From positions 62,001 to 126,000 of the forward strand of contig NZ_PXYK01000002.1 in assembly GCF_003012745.1 (NCBI RefSeq): DNA of 64,000 nt. The letters run 5' to 3'. Numbering within the stretch: position 1 is the stretch's first letter; every line of letters begins with the position of its first letter. Shown here one piece after another: positions 62,185 to 64,000 of the stretch. Source of the DNA: Kumtagia ephedrae (GTDB taxonomy: Bacteria > Pseudomonadota > Alphaproteobacteria > Rhizobiales > Rhizobiaceae). Below the pieces are notes generated by a model. That model saw nothing but the letters and a program-made list of their open reading frames with translations, did no database searches and was not told the DNA's origin. The position numbers were made by a program, and so were the translations under genes.

Positions 62185-63317
62185 CACACCACCTTCAGTC
62201 GCGGCCGCCGGAAGGTACCGGTGCGGTCGTAGCGCGAGAGATACGGATCGGGCGCCACGGCATCGATGCGGCTCACCGTCTCGAAGGCCTGACCGGCGAT
62301 GCGGCCGATCTCGACCGGCAGGGTGGCGTGCTGCGTCTGCGGATCGATGCTCGTCCGGCCGAAAGGAGTCTCGAAGACGCGGCTGCGGAACATCTCCGGC
62401 AGATCGGCAAAGCCGGCGTCCGGCTTCGCCGCGAGCACCTGCGCCAGGACCTGCACGGAGGCGTAGGCCGCGGCTTCGAAGGAGGAGGAGGCCGGAGCGG
62501 GCGGGCCGGAGAACAACGCGCCGGCGACGGAAGGGCCGCCGGCGGGCTTGTGGAAATACGGACCCGCCGACAGATGCCCGCGGCCGGCCTCGCCGATGGC
62601 CGGCAGCTCGCATTCGGACAGGTTGCAGGACAGCAGCGGGCACCGCTCCGGTGCGAAATGCGGGTCCTCCAAGGCAAGCCGGGCATAGGCCTCGAAGAAG
62701 GCATAGGACGAGGTGCCGATCAGGTTGTTGAGGATGAAGTCCGGCCGCGTCGCCCGGATTTCGTCGACCAGCCGCTGCACGTCGGTCTCGCCGATCGGCA
62801 GGTAGCGCTCGCCGAGGACTTTTCCGCCGGCGTCGGCGATCAGGTCGCGGGCAACGCGGTTCGTCTCCCAGCCCCAGATGTAGTTCGAGCCGAGCAGAAA
62901 TCCGTCGGCGCCGTGCCGGGGAACGACGTGGGCCAGCAGCGGCACGAGATGCTGGTTCGGGCAGGCGTGCATGTAGACGACGTGCTCGTTCGCCTCGAAC
63001 CCCTCATAGGGGCAGGCGTACCAGAGCGTCGCGCCGGCCTTTTCGAGCACCGGGATCGTCTCCTTGCGGCTCCACGAAGTGACGCAGCCGACGACATGCC
63101 GGGCGCCGCTGCTGCGCAGGATGTCGTCGCAGAGCGGCGCGTATTGGTCGATATTGCCTTTCGGGTCGCGCTCGACCGGCACCAGCTCGAAGGCGCCGGC
63201 GGGATCGGCGTTCACATCGGCGATGGCGCGCAGGGCGCCCGTCCTGCACGCCTCCGAGATCAGCCGGTAGGTGCCGGAGCGCGCATAAAGGATGCCTATC
63301 TCGATTTGCTTCTTCAC
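62184..63317 (-). CDS. AmiC-like amide-sensing regulator (second copy)
   Basis: 377 residues, type I periplasmic-binding-protein fold without signal peptide (starts M-K-K-Q-I-E-I-G-I-L-Y-A-R-S-G-T-Y). V-V-G-C-V-T-S-W-S-R-K-E-T-I-P, W-Y-A-C-P-Y-E-G-F-E and L-G-S-N-Y-I-W-G-W-E-T-N-R match AmiC/FmdD proteins; the Tyr and Glu of the P-Y-E-G pocket are kept. GTG start after AGGCGG. First gene of the minus-strand operon with the importer and acetamidase. An intrinsic terminator lies directly upstream. Confidence 0.87.
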   Translation of the reverse strand: MKKQIEIGILYARSGTYRLISEACRTGALRAIADVNADPAGAFELVPVERDPKGNIDQYAPLCDDILRSSGARHVVGCVTSWSRKETIPVLEKAGATLWYACPYEGFEANEHVVYMHACPNQHLVPLLAHVVPRHGADGFLLGSNYIWGWETNRVARDLIADAGGKVLGERYLPIGETDVQRLVDEIRATRPDFILNNLIGTSSYAFFEAYARLALEDPHFAPERCPLLSCNLSECELPAIGEAGRGHLSAGPYFHKPAGGPSVAGALFSGPPAPASSSFEAAAYASVQVLAQVLAAKPDAGFADLPEMFRSRVFETPFGRTSIDPQTQHATLPVEIGRIAGQAFETVSRIDAVAPDPYLSRYDRTGTFRRPRLKVV

Positions 63318-63325
63318 GGGCCGCC

Positions 63326-63370
63326 TGAAAACGAAAATGCCCCGCAGCCGTCGCCAGGATGAGGCGGGGC
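63326..63370 (-). terminator. Intrinsic terminator in the leader of the second amiC operon
   Basis: On the minus strand GCCCCGC (63370-63364) pairs with GCGGGGC (63345-63339), followed by ATTTTCGTTTTC. It stands between the likely promoter and the GTG start, the place expected for an antitermination switch. No six-base loop with A1 and G4 was found in the 43 nt before it. Confidence 0.75.
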
Positions 63371-63419
63371 TAGCGAGGCATGTGTGCCGTCCGGCATCCG
63401 GGGCCGGTATTTCCCACCT

Positions 63420-63447
63420 ACCCTATTCCTGCCCGGGCGGCAGTCAA
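63420..63447 (-). promoter_or_regulatory. Candidate promoter of the second amiC operon
   Basis: Minus-strand TTGACT (63447-63442), 16-bp spacer, TAGGGT (63425-63420). The RNA would start near 63413 and reach the terminator after about 43 nt. Hairpins such as TGCC-GGAC-GGCA lie in between. The -10 match is weak. Confidence 0.4.
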
Positions 63448-63772
63448 GAGCGTTGTTGCTTGCCGGGGGGGGCCAATCGACGTGCCGGCCGGCCGGGCGA
63501 CGTCGGCCATCGCGACGCCGCCGCTCGAGAGCCGGCTGGCCCTGGCTTCTTGCGACTGGAACCGAGCGAACCGTCCAGCCGGATCGAAACGGTGCCGCCC
63601 GGCCCGGCGCAAGTCGCATTTATCGATCCAAAGGATCAATCGCGTCTTTCAGCGGTCGGGCACGCCGGCAGCCGTGCCCGGGAAGTCCGTTTCGGTCCGA
63701 GGCGTCTACGACCGCTCGGAACCACGCCCGAACCCGGCCATTCACCCGACGGCCGGGTTTCAGGACGGCTTC
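63448..63772. other. Gene-free interval with one hairpin
   Basis: No reading frame here has family features. A run of eight G occurs at about 63464-63472. AACCCGGCC (63731-63739) and GGCCGGGTT (63751-63759) form a 9-bp hairpin just after the stop of the cyclase-family gene; it lacks a good U-tract on either strand but may still end that transcript. Confidence 0.4.
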
Positions 63773-64000
63773 CTAGATAAGGGCTATCGCCCGGGTCGGT
63801 CCGCCCGTAGCTCCCTTGACCTTGGGAATTCCCAGGAAGAGACGTGCCCCTGTCTCGGGGATGGCGTCCAGATTCGCCAGGCATTCGACGCCCCAACGGC
63901 CGCTGCCCAGCCATTCGTAATGGACGGGAAATTGCCCGCCGGAATTCAATCCTGTGTCCAGGGACAGCGTATCGACACCTATGCCCTTGACGTTACGCTC
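63773..64000 (-). CDS. Cyclase-family (kynurenine formamidase-like) protein, C-terminal part
   Basis: The frame enters from the right edge and ends at the TAG at 63775-63773; 75 residues are visible. The sequence W-G-V-E-C-L-A-N-L-D-A-I-P-E-T-G-A and then G-I-P-K-V-K-G-A-T-G-G-P-T-R is the conserved C-terminus of the cyclase/KynB superfamily, metal-dependent amide and lactam hydrolases. The N-terminal HxGTHxDxPxH metal motif would lie outside the window. Another amide-hydrolysing family member next to the acetamidase operon. Confidence 0.8.
   Translation of the reverse strand, partial: ERNVKGIGVDTLSLDTGLNSGGQFPVHYEWLGSGRWGVECLANLDAIPETGARLFLGIPKVKGATGGPTRAIALI

Noticed and set aside
63371-63450. 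A1-G4 hexaloop in the leader of the second amiC operon
   Set aside because: I checked each A-n-n-G-n-n hexamer in the interval; none is closed by three or more base pairs.

Overview
The window is GC-rich, densely coded bacterial chromosome. Its operon content (urtABCDE-urease, HyuAB, PCC/methylmalonyl-CoA mutase with an ScfR/RamB-type regulator, many ABC importers, IclR regulators) and its long GC-rich intergenic palindromes suggest a member of the Hyphomicrobiales (Rhizobiales), probably of the Mesorhizobium/Phyllobacteriaceae type. The taxonomic call is inferred from gene content and repeat style, not from a marker gene. There are no rRNA, tRNA or CRISPR loci. Only one mobile-element remnant is visible.

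Layout. 1-2530 (minus): 5' part of a GMC oxidoreductase, an SDR dehydrogenase and an M14-type carboxypeptidase. 2887-9143 (plus): a five-gene operon with an oligopeptide/opine-type ABC importer (binding protein, two permeases, fused ATPase) and a GcvT-like folate-dependent enzyme. 9208-11815 (minus): IclR regulator and a CrtI-like FAD oxidoreductase. 12115-13311: methionine gamma-lyase-like PLP enzyme. 13442-19786 (minus): HyuA-HyuB-sulfurtransferase-DAO operon, divergent from a SolA-like sarcosine oxidase (20023-21186). This arrangement resembles the lower N-methylhydantoin/sarcosine route. 21470-28086 (minus): AhpD-like protein, methylmalonyl-CoA mutase, propionyl-CoA carboxylase alpha and beta. 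The divergent regulator at 28312 is the likely controller of the propionate genes.

29783-30717 is a less GC-rich patch with a transposase remnant and a NYN-domain protein. It is followed by the most interesting part, 30779-43789. There an AmiC-like amide/urea sensor and an AmiR-like ANTAR antiterminator are followed by a roughly 500-nt noncoding leader, then urtABCDE and ureEF-ureAB(fused)-ureCGD-hupE/ureJ. The leaders in front of amiC and urtA both contain hairpins with six-base loops carrying A at position 1 and G at position 4, the known ANTAR-protein RNA target. The urtA leader also has a strong intrinsic terminator. The sequence therefore suggests ligand-controlled transcription antitermination of a complete urea uptake and urease operon.

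43976-64000: an LLM-class oxidoreductase; a lactonase-fold protein; a sugar-type ABC importer whose normally fused ATPase is split into two overlapping genes; a second IclR gene; a three-gene operon (AstE/DoeB-like deacylase, Thr-dehydratase-like PLP enzyme, amidohydrolase); and a long minus-strand operon with a second AmiC/AmiR pair, a dipeptide-type ABC importer and an FmdA-type acetamidase/formamidase. That operon again starts behind an intrinsic terminator. A partial cyclase-family gene closes the window. Overall the segment looks like a nitrogen-scavenging region for amides, urea, hydantoins, methylated amines and peptides.
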